A stretch of 20,015 nt of DNA from an uncultured Bacteroidota bacterium (GTDB lineage: Bacteria; Bacteroidota; Bacteroidia; UKL13-3), in contig CAIVPY010000202.1 of NCBI GenBank assembly GCA_903907885.1, positions 1-20,015 of the forward strand. Direction: 5' to 3'. Below, one piece after another: positions 1 to 7,623 of this stretch. The notes under the pieces were generated by a model that ran no database searches, had not been told where the DNA came from, and saw nothing but the letters and a program-made list of their open reading frames with translations. The stretch's first letter is position 1, and the number at the start of each line of letters is the position of its first letter. Position numbers and translations under genes: made by a program.

Positions 1-649
1 ATAAACAGTATAATAAACGAGCACTTTGATTTTCAACGGGTAGTAATTGATTATTAGCTGATTGGGCAATAAAATTCTTCATTAAACTCATACCTTCTTC
101 AAAATTTCCACTCAAACCCGCTATGTTAGCTATCCATTTGTAACCATCAGGTATAGTTCCTAATATTACCTTTAAAATTCCTAAATCTTTATTATTATAG
201 ATAAAATTAGGATATAGAATTGTGTTTTTTTGCAACAACTGATAAGCTGCCCTAAAATCTAATGCAGCTGATAAATAATCACCGTGTTGGCTCTTAGCAA
301 ATGCCCATTGTAAGTGAATATCAGCTTGACAGTATAAGTAATATGGGGATGCTGATTTTTTTTGAGACATTAGATTTAATCTAATATCTCTGTTGGGTAA
401 TAATTTATTGTAAACCAGAACACTTTGGGAAGTTAAAATTGAATATAAATCAATGTAATTTTCAAAAAAAATACTGGCAGAATTTATGGGATTCTCTTTT
501 TTTTCTAATTCAATTAAAGTCCTTCCTTTTTCTAATTGCAGCTTATTAATAAAATTTTGCGCCTCGAGTAAACGAGAATTTATAACAAAATCAGCCTTAA
601 CGCTTAAAAATGAAAAAATAAGAATAATATATGCAAATAATTTACGCAT
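1..649 (-). CDS. Secreted helical TPR-like protein, 3' end beyond the window
   Basis: The frame is open from an ATG at 647-649 to the window edge, giving 216 codons and no stop, so this is the N-terminal part of a longer gene. Residues 1-19 form a signal peptide (MRKLF..., hydrophobic core IILIFSFLS, likely cleavage VKA|D). The rest is soluble and looks alpha-helical. The stretch around residues 105-185 (QADIHLQWAFAKSQHGDYL, then KDLGILKVILGTIPDGYKW, then GNFEEG) has the A/L/Y/W spacing of TPR-like helix pairs. From memory it resembles a Bacteroidota family of exported TPR-like proteins carrying the same LGIL...GTIPDGYKW signature, but I cannot confirm this here. The ATG overlaps the stop of the upstream LruC lipoprotein gene by one base (TAATG), so translation is probably coupled. 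Function is unknown. A role alongside the lipoprotein at the cell envelope is inference from the coupling. Confidence 0.8.
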   Translation of the reverse strand, partial: MRKLFAYIILIFSFLSVKADFVINSRLLEAQNFINKLQLEKGRTLIELEKKENPINSASIFFENYIDLYSILTSQSVLVYNKLLPNRDIRLNLMSQKKSASPYYLYCQADIHLQWAFAKSQHGDYLSAALDFRAAYQLLQKNTILYPNFIYNNKDLGILKVILGTIPDGYKWIANIAGLSGNFEEGMSLMKNFIAQSANNQLLPVENQSARLLYCL

Positions 650-2670
650 TATTTATATACTTTATTAGGCACACGATAACCCGAAACATCTTGATACCAA
701 TTGGTATATTGCAAACCTCCAGATTGAGCCCATGCAGCAAATTTCAAATACGCATTTATTATAGCTTCTCTTTCAACTGGATAATCAAAAGTTTCAGGTA
801 TATTAATTGCAAATGGCAAATTATTGTTTGTTTTATAATACCTGCCAATTGTGGGATTTGAATTATCGGAGTAGGTTCCCAAAACCGCAGTATTAACCAA
901 CTCTGTCGGAGCATGATCGGGTAAATGAACCTCATATCCTCTTCCTTTTCCTTCCTCATTAATATAAATAAAGGGGTTGAACTCGCTAAGGGTAAAATTT
1001 TGAGGAGAGCCAAATAATATATCAACCAAAACAGTATCAGTAGATTGACTAGTAGAGCCCAGCATTGTATTGTAATTAGGTATAATATTCTTCGTGTTAC
1101 CAAACACATTTATTATAGCTTTTGTGGCATTAACTTCTAAACTCAAACCCGAATTGCTTGAGAAAGATGAAATAGCATTTCTATTTGCTGGCAACTCAAC
1201 AGAAAATGAGTTATGAAAAACACCACCCGCTGCACGTAGTTTATATTTTGCCGACATATTAACTAGTTTATTATTAGCATTTAAAGCCGCAACATACTGA
1301 TAGGCCACAACCACATCATTCAAATCATGATCTCCTTTGCTAGGCCACAAATCTTCAAATGCAACATTAGCAAAAGTAGTTGATGATGGATAGTAAACTA
1401 TATAGGCTCGCAAAGGGTCGTTAGGATAATCATCAAAAGCATTTAATACCCCATCACCATCTGCATCTGATCCTGTTGCATGATCAACAATTCCAATATG
1501 CGTAGTATCAACAGCACTAACAGGTGTGGCTGTAGCATAAACCAAGCAATCATTAAAGTCATCATCTGTACCCCCTTCTCTGTCCAAATCTTCAAAACCA
1601 ATCAAAAATCTTTGGGTTGGATAATCAAACAAGAAGGCAACATGTTCTTTTTTATTGGGATCTGATTCTGGGTTAAGTTCTTTTATGGAATAATAAAATG
1701 TTCCAGAAGTATTCACATCTGTATAATTCCAAGCATTAGAAGCTAACGCAAATCCAATAGAAGTATCAGCCCCAACTCTACCAATATAAACCTTATCACC
1801 AGTTGACAACCCTCCGCCACTTCCAGCATACGAAGCATTTGGGAAAATGGATATTAGGGAATCAATTTGACTGACATTTGATGGTTTATTATTTGTAGGA
1901 TATTTGAAATAAAACAAAGCGTTGCTATACCCAGCTCCTTCGTGCAAAAAGGTTATCCAGACATCACATAAATCACTTAATATCAGATTTTTATCAAGAG
2001 TTGATGACAAATATTGTGGATGATGATTTTGTACCTTTAAATTTTCGGGTAACGAAGCATTTACATCTGCCAAAAACTGGCTTGAGACTACATCGTGTGG
2101 AAATGTAAAATAATTAGGAACACCACCATACATGCCCGTACTAAAAGTTCCTAATCGGTATGACAATCGGGAAAAAGACTTGCCTAAAAACTTTTGGGTT
2201 TTTGAATGCTCAGGTGCAACCGTTCTGAGCAAATGTGGGTTTTTGCCCCCAATTTGAATTTGAACTTTTCCGTTAGTAACCGGTGCAATTACATTATTTA
2301 CAACACCAATGTAGTCACTATTTATGACAACCTCTTGTAAATAGGTAGGGATATAATAATTCACATTCAAAACACCTGAAGAATTGGTTATTCCTGAAGC
2401 TAAAACCTTCCCACCTTTTTCGGGACTATTATCCATAATATCAACTCTAACACCTTTTAAAGGACTATCATTGTTGGCAAGCAGGCAAATATTAATATTT
2501 AAATTTTCAGAAGTATTGTAAGTAAAACCTAATGGAACAGTCATCTCATCCATGGTTTTAGGATATAAATTTATAGGGTTAGACCTTATACCTTCTCCTG
2601 GTTTTACTTCTTTGATGCAGGAGCTTAGAAAAAGAAGAAAAGTAATATAGAAAAATATAATTTTTTTCAT
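649..2670 (-). CDS. LruC domain-containing outer-membrane lipoprotein with DUF4114
   Basis: This 673-residue protein begins with a lipoprotein signal: MKKIIFF, a hydrophobic core, and the lipobox LSSC with Cys18 as the lipidated residue. The next residues (IKEVK) contain a Lys-Glu pair that could act as a weak surface-export signal. Residues about 50-125 form a beta domain resembling carboxypeptidase-regulatory/Ig-like repeats (GVRVDIMDNSPEKGG, ITNSSGVLNVNYYIP). Residues about 317-382 match DUF4114 (FLIGFEDLDREGGTDDDFND). Residues about 398-417 form a thrombospondin-3-like calcium loop (DADGDGVLNAFDDYPNDP). The rest, about 418-670, is the LruC/DUF4842 domain with the hallmark DLWPSKGDHDLNDVVV. 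This order (lipobox, DUF4114, calcium loop, LruC) is typical of Bacteroidota LruC proteins, whose function is not established. Its stop overlaps the start of the TPR-like gene. No clear terminator lies between the two, so they are probably one transcript. Confidence 0.9.
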   Translation of the reverse strand: MKKIIFFYITFLLFLSSCIKEVKPGEGIRSNPINLYPKTMDEMTVPLGFTYNTSENLNINICLLANNDSPLKGVRVDIMDNSPEKGGKVLASGITNSSGVLNVNYYIPTYLQEVVINSDYIGVVNNVIAPVTNGKVQIQIGGKNPHLLRTVAPEHSKTQKFLGKSFSRLSYRLGTFSTGMYGGVPNYFTFPHDVVSSQFLADVNASLPENLKVQNHHPQYLSSTLDKNLILSDLCDVWITFLHEGAGYSNALFYFKYPTNNKPSNVSQIDSLISIFPNASYAGSGGGLSTGDKVYIGRVGADTSIGFALASNAWNYTDVNTSGTFYYSIKELNPESDPNKKEHVAFLFDYPTQRFLIGFEDLDREGGTDDDFNDCLVYATATPVSAVDTTHIGIVDHATGSDADGDGVLNAFDDYPNDPLRAYIVYYPSSTTFANVAFEDLWPSKGDHDLNDVVVAYQYVAALNANNKLVNMSAKYKLRAAGGVFHNSFSVELPANRNAISSFSSNSGLSLEVNATKAIINVFGNTKNIIPNYNTMLGSTSQSTDTVLVDILFGSPQNFTLSEFNPFIYINEEGKGRGYEVHLPDHAPTELVNTAVLGTYSDNSNPTIGRYYKTNNNLPFAINIPETFDYPVEREAIINAYLKFAAWAQSGGLQYTNWYQDVSGYRVPNKVYK

Positions 2671-2792
2671 CGCTAATCAATATTATTTGTTGTATGCTTG
2701 GTCAACAAAATTGCATGATAAAATCACATTTAAATCTTAACAATATGCTTCTTATACCATTGATTTGTGAATAGTTTTTTTTATAAAACAAA

Positions 2793-2814
2793 AAGCCCCG
2801 ACAAGTCGAGGCTT
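2793..2814 (-). terminator. Intrinsic terminator of the glycosyltransferase-to-zinc-ribbon operon
   Basis: Read on the minus strand, a 9-bp stem (AAGCCTCGA / TCGGGGCTT, one G-U pair) with a 4-base loop is followed by a T-rich run (TTTTTG then TTTTA). It sits 26 bases past the stop of the zinc-ribbon gene. It also separates that operon from the LruC lipoprotein gene, which must therefore have its own promoter in 2671-2792. I found no convincing Bacteroidota -33/-7 pair there. Confidence 0.85.
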
Positions 2815-2840
2815 ATATTAAATTATTTTTTTTAAAACAC

Positions 2841-3602
2841 CTATTTCATCTCTTCTTGAACTTCAATTGCTAAATCGGTATCAACAATAACACGACCGCA
2901 ATTTTCGCAAACGATGATTTTCTTACGTTGTTTTATATCTGCCTGACGTTGAGGAGGAATTCCAGCAAAACAGCCACCACAGCTATCACGCATTACCACA
3001 GCCACACCAATTCCATTTTTAACACTTTTTCTAATACGATCATACGAAGTAGCTAAACGATTATCTGCCACTTCTGCAGCTTTTTCACGTTGTTTAAGAT
3101 ATGTAGCTTCTTCTTTTTCTGTTTCGGCAGTAATAGTAATTAATTCACTTTTCTTTGATTTCAAATCAAGCTTGCGACCTTCTAATTCTACAGCCAGAGT
3201 TTCAACAGATTTTTTCTTTAGATCTATATCGATGTTTGCATTTTTAATACGCTTATCTGCAGCTTGTTGTTCAAGGCCAGTCATTTCAATTTCTTTATTC
3301 AAAGCTTCATACTCACGGTTATTTTTAACCGATTCTAATTGCTTTTCATATTTTTTACCTAGAGCTTTAGCTTCTTGGATTTTAATTTTATTGTTACCAA
3401 TGCTTTCTTCAAGCTTTTTGATATCCACTCCCAAATTACTTAGGCGTGTTTCCATTCCAATAATTTCATCTTCTAAATCGGATACCTCCATTGGAAGTTC
3501 TCCACGCAATGCGTGAAGCTTATCTATTTTAGTATCAATGATTTGTAATTTGAAAAGTGCTTTCAGTTTTTGTTCGATGCTTATTTCGCTTGCTACTGCC
3601 AT
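2841..3602 (-). CDS. Coiled-coil protein with C-terminal C4 zinc ribbon (COG1579 type)
   Basis: This 253-residue protein has a long alpha-helical coiled coil from about residue 10 to 195, rich in E, K, L and Q (IGMETRLSNLGVDIKKLEES, KKYEKQLESVKNNREYEALN). It ends in a zinc ribbon whose four cysteines are two CxxC pairs, CGGC at 208-211 and CENC at 232-235. The conserved GIPPQRQADI segment lies between them. This is the layout of the COG1579 / zf-RING_7 family of predicted nucleic-acid-binding proteins, whose exact role is unsettled. In Bacteroidota it commonly sits next to a Nif3-family gene, as here: only 3 bases separate the Nif3 stop from this ATG. It is the last gene of the operon, with a terminator just downstream. 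Length and cysteine spacing are normal for the family. Confidence 0.93.
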   Translation of the reverse strand: MAVASEISIEQKLKALFKLQIIDTKIDKLHALRGELPMEVSDLEDEIIGMETRLSNLGVDIKKLEESIGNNKIKIQEAKALGKKYEKQLESVKNNREYEALNKEIEMTGLEQQAADKRIKNANIDIDLKKKSVETLAVELEGRKLDLKSKKSELITITAETEKEEATYLKQREKAAEVADNRLATSYDRIRKSVKNGIGVAVVMRDSCGGCFAGIPPQRQADIKQRKKIIVCENCGRVIVDTDLAIEVQEEMK

Positions 3603-3605
3603 ATT

Positions 3606-4700
3606 TTAATAATAATAATTAACAGGGTTTGTATTTGTTTTAGATAAAAGGACGGCAAATGTATGAAATTTTTTGAGAATCAACTCACATAAAAGCTCTT
3701 TGGTAAATTTTTCACTTTCATAGTGCCCAATATCAGCAATCATAAGCTTTTTCTCGGCATCAAAAAATTCGTGATATTTAAAATCAGCGGTAACAAAAGC
3801 ATCAGCACCTTGCGAAATTGCATTTTTTAGTAAAAAACTACCTGCACCTCCGCAAACAGCTACTCTTTTAATATTTTTTGATATAGGAGTAAAACGAATA
3901 ACATCCAAATCCATACTATTTTTCAAGTGTTTCAGGAATTCTTCAGGACTTATTTCCGATTCTAATTCACCTACCAAACCTGAACCCGTTTTTTCATAAA
4001 AATTTTCAATTGGGTAAATATCATAAGCCACTTCTTCATATGGATGAACTTTTATTAGGGCTGCTAAAATTTGCGATTGTAAGAAAGTAGGGAAAACAGT
4101 TTCCAAGCGAATCTCTTGCTCTTGATGCTGTTTTTCAATCTCACCAACAAAAGGCTTGGCATCGCTTGATGCTTTGAATGAGCCTAAACCAGAAGCAGCA
4201 AAACTACACTCACTATAATTGCCAATATGACCAGCACCTGCATCAAAAATGGCTTGTTTCACTTTTTCTGCAAATTCTACTGGAACAAAAGTCACCAACT
4301 TTTTAAGCAAATTGGGTTTTGGTGCTAAAATATGAGTTCTAAGTAGAACTAGTTTATCTGCAATTCTTTTGTTCACGCCTTCGTACACATTATCTAAATT
4401 GGTATGAATGGCATAGATAGCTATATCGTTTTTGATGGCTTTTATTACTGTTCTTTCAACATAGTTTTTGCCATTAATTTTTTTCAATCCTCCAAACACA
4501 ATCGGATGATGTGCCAATACCATGTTACAATTATTTGCTATTGCCTCATCCACCACATCCTCAGTACAATCAAGTGAAACCAATACCCCTGTTAACTCTG
4601 AATCTGCATCTCCAACAATAAGACCTGCATTGTCATAAGACTCTTGAAGGTTTGTTGGTGCTATGGTTTCAAGATAATTTACAAGTTCATTTATTTTCAT
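3606..4700 (-). CDS. Nif3-like dinuclear metal-centre protein (GTP cyclohydrolase 1 type 2 homologue)
   Basis: This 364-residue protein is the long form of the Nif3/YbgI/YqfO family, with a PII/CutA-like domain inserted between the two Nif3 halves. The N-terminal half holds the metal-binding AHHPIVFGG (His64, His65) and AIHTNLDN (His99, Asp103). The insert, about residues 130-235, contains the hallmark KVHPYEEVAYDIYPI. The C-terminal half has AVCGGAGSFL, ADFKYHEFFDA and GHYESE, with His326 and Glu330 in the ligand positions. It ends in the family-typical TNTNPVNY. Members form toroidal hexamers with two metals per subunit. The cellular role is uncertain, and the GTP cyclohydrolase name comes from homology and limited biochemistry. 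The gene starts 6 bases after the methyltransferase stop and ends 3 bases before the zinc-ribbon start. All the metal ligands I know of are present, so I expect it to be intact. Confidence 0.95.
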   Translation of the reverse strand: MKINELVNYLETIAPTNLQESYDNAGLIVGDADSELTGVLVSLDCTEDVVDEAIANNCNMVLAHHPIVFGGLKKINGKNYVERTVIKAIKNDIAIYAIHTNLDNVYEGVNKRIADKLVLLRTHILAPKPNLLKKLVTFVPVEFAEKVKQAIFDAGAGHIGNYSECSFAASGLGSFKASSDAKPFVGEIEKQHQEQEIRLETVFPTFLQSQILAALIKVHPYEEVAYDIYPIENFYEKTGSGLVGELESEISPEEFLKHLKNSMDLDVIRFTPISKNIKRVAVCGGAGSFLLKNAISQGADAFVTADFKYHEFFDAEKKLMIADIGHYESEKFTKELLCELILKKFHTFAVLLSKTNTNPVNYYY

Positions 4701-4706
4701 ATTATA

Positions 4707-5348
4707 CTATTTTTTCCTTGCAAATAAATATTCAGCAAAACCTGTAATATCCCAAAAAACGCCACCAGGTACAAAGCCATATTTTATAGTTTCAGTAACT
4801 ATTGTAAGTGGCAAAAGCGCTATATAGGGCCAGTATCTACGGGTGGTACCACGAAGCACTTCCATTCCATTTTGTTCTAATACTCCTGTAACTTCTGGAA
4901 TACTATAAATTCTAACGTGAGTAGGGTCGTCATAAAAATTCAGTGTGCGCTTCATCTTTGGAAGTCTTGTGCTTCTTTCAGCAGGGTATTCAATGTAAAT
5001 ATAGCCTCCTTTTATCAGTTTGGGTAAAAGACCAGCAATCACTTTATCGCCATTGTGCAAATGCTCAATAATGTGGCTCATCATAATAACATCAAAAAAA
5101 TCGTTTGGTATTTCATCAAATTTTAATGCTGTTAAATCCATTTGATAAAAGCCCGACATGGCTTTAAAATCAGCTTCATCATTTTCGTATTCTTTGCTAA
5201 TATCAATACCATAATATTGGCAGTTTGGATAGACTGACTTGGTTTTAGTGGCACTATGACTACCAGCACCCACATCAAGCAATTTGAAGGAACTTGTTTT
5301 AAAACTATTGGGTAAAAATCGAAATTTATGTGGTTTTAATATTGCCAT
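4707..5348 (-). CDS. Class I SAM-dependent methyltransferase
   Basis: This 213-residue protein has a Rossmann-type methyltransferase core. Motif I is LLDVGAGS (residues about 23-30), with the acidic residue after strand 2 in YGIDIS (Asp49). It continues with MDLTALKFDEIP (about 70-81), the MMSHIIEHL segment (89-97) typical of Methyltransf_11/23 families, and LIKGGYIYIEYP (about 111-122). The C-terminal part (DPTHVRIYSIPEVTGVLEQN) resembles methyltransferases of polysaccharide and glycoconjugate clusters. The substrate cannot be read from sequence. It follows a family 2 glycosyltransferase with a single base between stop and ATG, so a sugar or glycan acceptor is a reasonable inference. A hydrophobic segment near residues 170-186 (YWPYIALLPLTIVTETI) could sit at the membrane face. 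No RBS of the usual kind is visible, which is normal for Bacteroidota. Confidence 0.9.
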   Translation of the reverse strand: MAILKPHKFRFLPNSFKTSSFKLLDVGAGSHSATKTKSVYPNCQYYGIDISKEYENDEADFKAMSGFYQMDLTALKFDEIPNDFFDVIMMSHIIEHLHNGDKVIAGLLPKLIKGGYIYIEYPAERSTRLPKMKRTLNFYDDPTHVRIYSIPEVTGVLEQNGMEVLRGTTRRYWPYIALLPLTIVTETIKYGFVPGGVFWDITGFAEYLFARKK

Positions 5349-5349
5349 A

Positions 5350-6156
5350 TTATACTTGTGATGATTTAAATTTTATTTTTCTATATGCAACAAATACTGG
5401 ATGGTTACTTAACAATCTTATCAGTTTTACTTTGAGCCACAACAAAGGGTAAAAGAGAACATTTTTTACAGAAACAAAAAAAGGGAAATGCTTAAAACCA
5501 AAGCTCAAATATTCTCTATATCCCTGCATACGTTTTACATATGTGGCCCCTTGAATATCATAATGGGCTATGGTTTTATTTATAAACAAAGTTTGATTAG
5601 AATTATACTTAAATAAGCGAGCAAACCATTCAGTATCTGCCGCTAGTTTGTAGTTGGTATCATAAAAGCCAAAGGTTTTAAATGCTTCCTTATGTGTAAA
5701 AGTTGCTTGGTGACAAATAGGATATTTACTATAAAAGTCAGAAAAAGTAACTTTGTTGCCTGCCAAATAATCAACTCCAGTTGGTTCGTTCAAGGTTTGT
5801 ACTTTGCCGTATATAAACAAACAATCAGAAGGTAATTCTTGATTAAAAACATCATCAAGAATATGATTATTGATGAGCGAATCACCTGCGTTTAAAAAAT
5901 AAACCCAATCTCCTTTTGCTGCTTTAATTCCTTTATTCATGGCATCGTAAATACCGTTATCGGACTCAGAAATAAGTGTACCAATGTGGTTTTCGAAACG
6001 CTTTACTACATTCAATGTATTATCCATTGAGTTGCCGTCCACAATAACCAACTCAATGTTTTTATAGGTTTGGTTTATGGCTGATTGCAGGGTATCTGCT
6101 ATCAAATTTTCGGCATTGAAGCAAACTGTAACTAAACTGATTAAAGGTTTGTTCAT
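5350..6156 (-). CDS. Family 2 glycosyltransferase (GT-A fold)
   Basis: This 268-residue protein opens with the GT2 signature PLISLVTVCFNAENL. It carries VIVDGNSMDNT (Asp40 region, nucleotide-sugar binding), SESDNGIYDAMNKGIKAAKG (64-81) and YFLNAGDSL (NAGD 89-92, in the place of the metal-binding DxD). HQATFTHK and LAADTEWFARLF follow in the second half. The pattern resembles the WcaA/WfgS-like subgroup that adds sugars to lipid-linked glycans or exopolysaccharide. Donor and acceptor are unknown. The last 60 residues are hydrophobic and basic (FKHFPFFVSVKNVLFYPLL...), which suggests membrane association. The ATG directly follows the stop of the 40-residue lipoprotein gene (TAAATG), and the stop lies one base before the methyltransferase ATG. 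It is a lone sugar-transfer gene here, with no wider polysaccharide cluster visible. Confidence 0.92.
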   Translation of the reverse strand: MNKPLISLVTVCFNAENLIADTLQSAINQTYKNIELVIVDGNSMDNTLNVVKRFENHIGTLISESDNGIYDAMNKGIKAAKGDWVYFLNAGDSLINNHILDDVFNQELPSDCLFIYGKVQTLNEPTGVDYLAGNKVTFSDFYSKYPICHQATFTHKEAFKTFGFYDTNYKLAADTEWFARLFKYNSNQTLFINKTIAHYDIQGATYVKRMQGYREYLSFGFKHFPFFVSVKNVLFYPLLWLKVKLIRLLSNHPVFVAYRKIKFKSSQV

Positions 6157-6279
6157 TTACATTTTTGGGCAATGACATTTTTTGTTGCGAGCCATTCCTT
6201 TATGACTTTTGCATGATGAGATTGAGCCCATTAGGAAAACAGTCAATAGTATAAAAATGATGTTTCTTTTTATTTTCAT
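6157..6279 (-). CDS. Small lipoprotein of 40 residues heading the operon
   Basis: A short open frame starts with ATG at 6277-6279 and stops with TAA at 6157-6159, flush against the glycosyltransferase ATG. The protein has a complete lipoprotein signal: basic n-region MKIKR, hydrophobic core IIFILLTVFLMG, and lipobox SISSC with Cys23. The mature peptide would have only 18 residues, strongly basic (CKSHKGMARNKK), ending in CHCPKM with a Cys-x-Cys-Pro motif. A signal sequence this complete is unlikely by chance, and the zero-base junction supports a translated gene. I recall other short Bacteroidota lipoproteins ending in a C-x-C-P motif, but I cannot check this. Function is unknown; the CHC end could bind metal or form a disulfide. 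A candidate Bacteroidota -7 box lies just upstream, implying a very short leader. Confidence 0.75.
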   Translation of the reverse strand: MKIKRNIIFILLTVFLMGSISSCKSHKGMARNKKCHCPKM

Positions 6280-6286
6280 TGCGATT

Positions 6287-6317
6287 CAAAAATAAGAAAT
6301 AATGAATAGTGAGAAAA
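6287..6317 (-). promoter_or_regulatory. Candidate Bacteroidota-type promoter for the small-lipoprotein operon
   Basis: On the minus strand, TATTTTTG (6287-6294) fits the Bacteroidota -7 consensus TAnnTTTG. A TTTT at 6314-6317 sits 19 bases upstream, where TTTG is expected for the -33 element. The start codon follows 7 bases after the -7 box, so the transcript would have almost no leader. The region is AT-rich and such matches arise easily, so this is only a candidate. It lies in the 69-base spacer shared with the divergent plus-strand gene. Confidence 0.3.
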
Positions 6318-6348
6318 TTTATATTTTTTTGCAGTGTTATTCCTCTAC

Positions 6349-7623
6349 ATGAACAAAATAAAAATCATACTGTTTTTCAGCATTATCAGCCACTCTCTCG
6401 CAGCACAAACTGAATACAGCATCGAAACCAAGCAATTGGGAAAAGATGATCGTTTTGAAAAATATCAAATTACTATGCCATTATTTTGGCTGCAAGGCGA
6501 TACCATCAGAACACTAAGCTTTGAAAACATGCGTAAAGCAAAAGACATTGCTATTATTAAACCTAAAGGATATTCAAATTATGCATATGGTTTCTTGTTT
6601 TTCACTGGAAAACAAGACTATTTAAACCCAGGCTATACTTCGGTTCTAATTGGTGGACCTCAAACAAAGCATCCTCATATATTTATCGACCACAATCATA
6701 ACTATGATTTTACAGATGATGAAAGACTAACCCTACCCTATTATTATGAGCCAGGAAAATTGTTGGAACTAAAAAATGATTTATACCCACAGGGAAGCAT
6801 CCAAATTTTACTTACTAAAAATAATTTGTTTGGCAAGTATGAGTTTAAAAAACAAATGGACGATTATTTCGACTATTTCTATAAAGATAGGAAATTTATA
6901 GGCACCGAACATTGTTACAGAGAGCAAAGGTTTATTACCCGATATGGTATAGCTAAGATAGAAAACGACTCTTTTAAAATTGGCTTGTTTGATGCGAATA
7001 GCAATGGCAAATATAATGATTCTGATACCGACAAAGTGGTTGTGATAAATTATAACGATAGCATTTTTGATACCAACAACGATTTGTACTGCACAAGAAT
7101 ATCGAAGGATAAAAATCAAATGTATTTTGAAAAAAATGGAGTAGTTTATGAAATTACTGAAATTGACATGGCTGGTAGATTTATAAAATTTAAACCTGGT
7201 AGCAGTGATTTATTGTTTGGCAAAATTAATATAGGTAAAAAAATAAAAAGATTTGTTTACACAAGAGCTGATGGGGAGAAGCAAAAGATAAAAACACTTC
7301 GTAAAAAGAATGTATATATGTACTTTACGAGTGAGTCTGCACAAAATTTTGAAAGAGATACTGCTTTGCTTAGAGTGATAGCACAAGTTGATACTTCATA
7401 CTTAAAAGTGTTGCTATTTTTATACGTAAACAAAAGTTACGAGTTAAGGATGTACGACTCGCAATCGAAAGCCAACTATATAGTGGCACTAGGAAGTAAA
7501 GAAATTAGCAAAAAACTAGGAATTCGGGGATTGCCTCAAAGTTTGTGGTTAGGCAAAAGACGTAAAGTTAAAGCTTATGGCATTAGCCCTAGCAAATTTC
7601 TTGAAGAATTTTCGAAACAATAG
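6349..7623 (+). CDS. Exported protein with a degenerate thioredoxin-like C-terminus
   Basis: I chose the ATG at 6349 over the GTG at 6334, because the protein then begins with a clean signal peptide (MNKIKIILFFSIISHSLAA|QTEY), giving 424 residues. Two calcium-loop-like segments occur: DHNHNYDFTDDE (114-125), with acidic or Asn residues at loop positions 1, 3, 5, 7 and Glu at 12, and DANSNGKYNDSD (215-226). The region from about 318 to the end reads like a TlpA/thioredoxin fold. KKNVYMYFTSESAQNF takes the place of strand 1 and the active-site helix, and GIRGLPQSLWLG takes the place of the cis-proline loop (Pro396), followed by a C-terminal helix. The redox CxxC is absent, so oxidoreductase activity is not expected. 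The family is not one I recognise. It is transcribed alone, divergent from the small-lipoprotein operon, and no strong terminator follows. Confidence 0.8.
   Translation: MNKIKIILFFSIISHSLAAQTEYSIETKQLGKDDRFEKYQITMPLFWLQGDTIRTLSFENMRKAKDIAIIKPKGYSNYAYGFLFFTGKQDYLNPGYTSVLIGGPQTKHPHIFIDHNHNYDFTDDERLTLPYYYEPGKLLELKNDLYPQGSIQILLTKNNLFGKYEFKKQMDDYFDYFYKDRKFIGTEHCYREQRFITRYGIAKIENDSFKIGLFDANSNGKYNDSDTDKVVVINYNDSIFDTNNDLYCTRISKDKNQMYFEKNGVVYEITEIDMAGRFIKFKPGSSDLLFGKINIGKKIKRFVYTRADGEKQKIKTLRKKNVYMYFTSESAQNFERDTALLRVIAQVDTSYLKVLLFLYVNKSYELRMYDSQSKANYIVALGSKEISKKLGIRGLPQSLWLGKRRKVKAYGISPSKFLEEFSKQ

Noticed and set aside
759..1109. 116-codon minus-strand frame inside the LruC lipoprotein gene
   Set aside because: It is an out-of-frame shadow of the LruC domain coding region on the same strand, with no recognisable protein features.
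3172..3516. 114-codon plus-strand frame opposite the zinc-ribbon gene
   Set aside because: It is antisense to the coiled-coil coding sequence; the serine and leucine richness is a by-product of the K/E-rich sense strand.
6334..6348. GTG start five codons upstream of the ATG for the exported protein
   Set aside because: Starting at the ATG gives a standard signal peptide with a basic n-region. The GTG would add MLFLY in front and has no supporting site.
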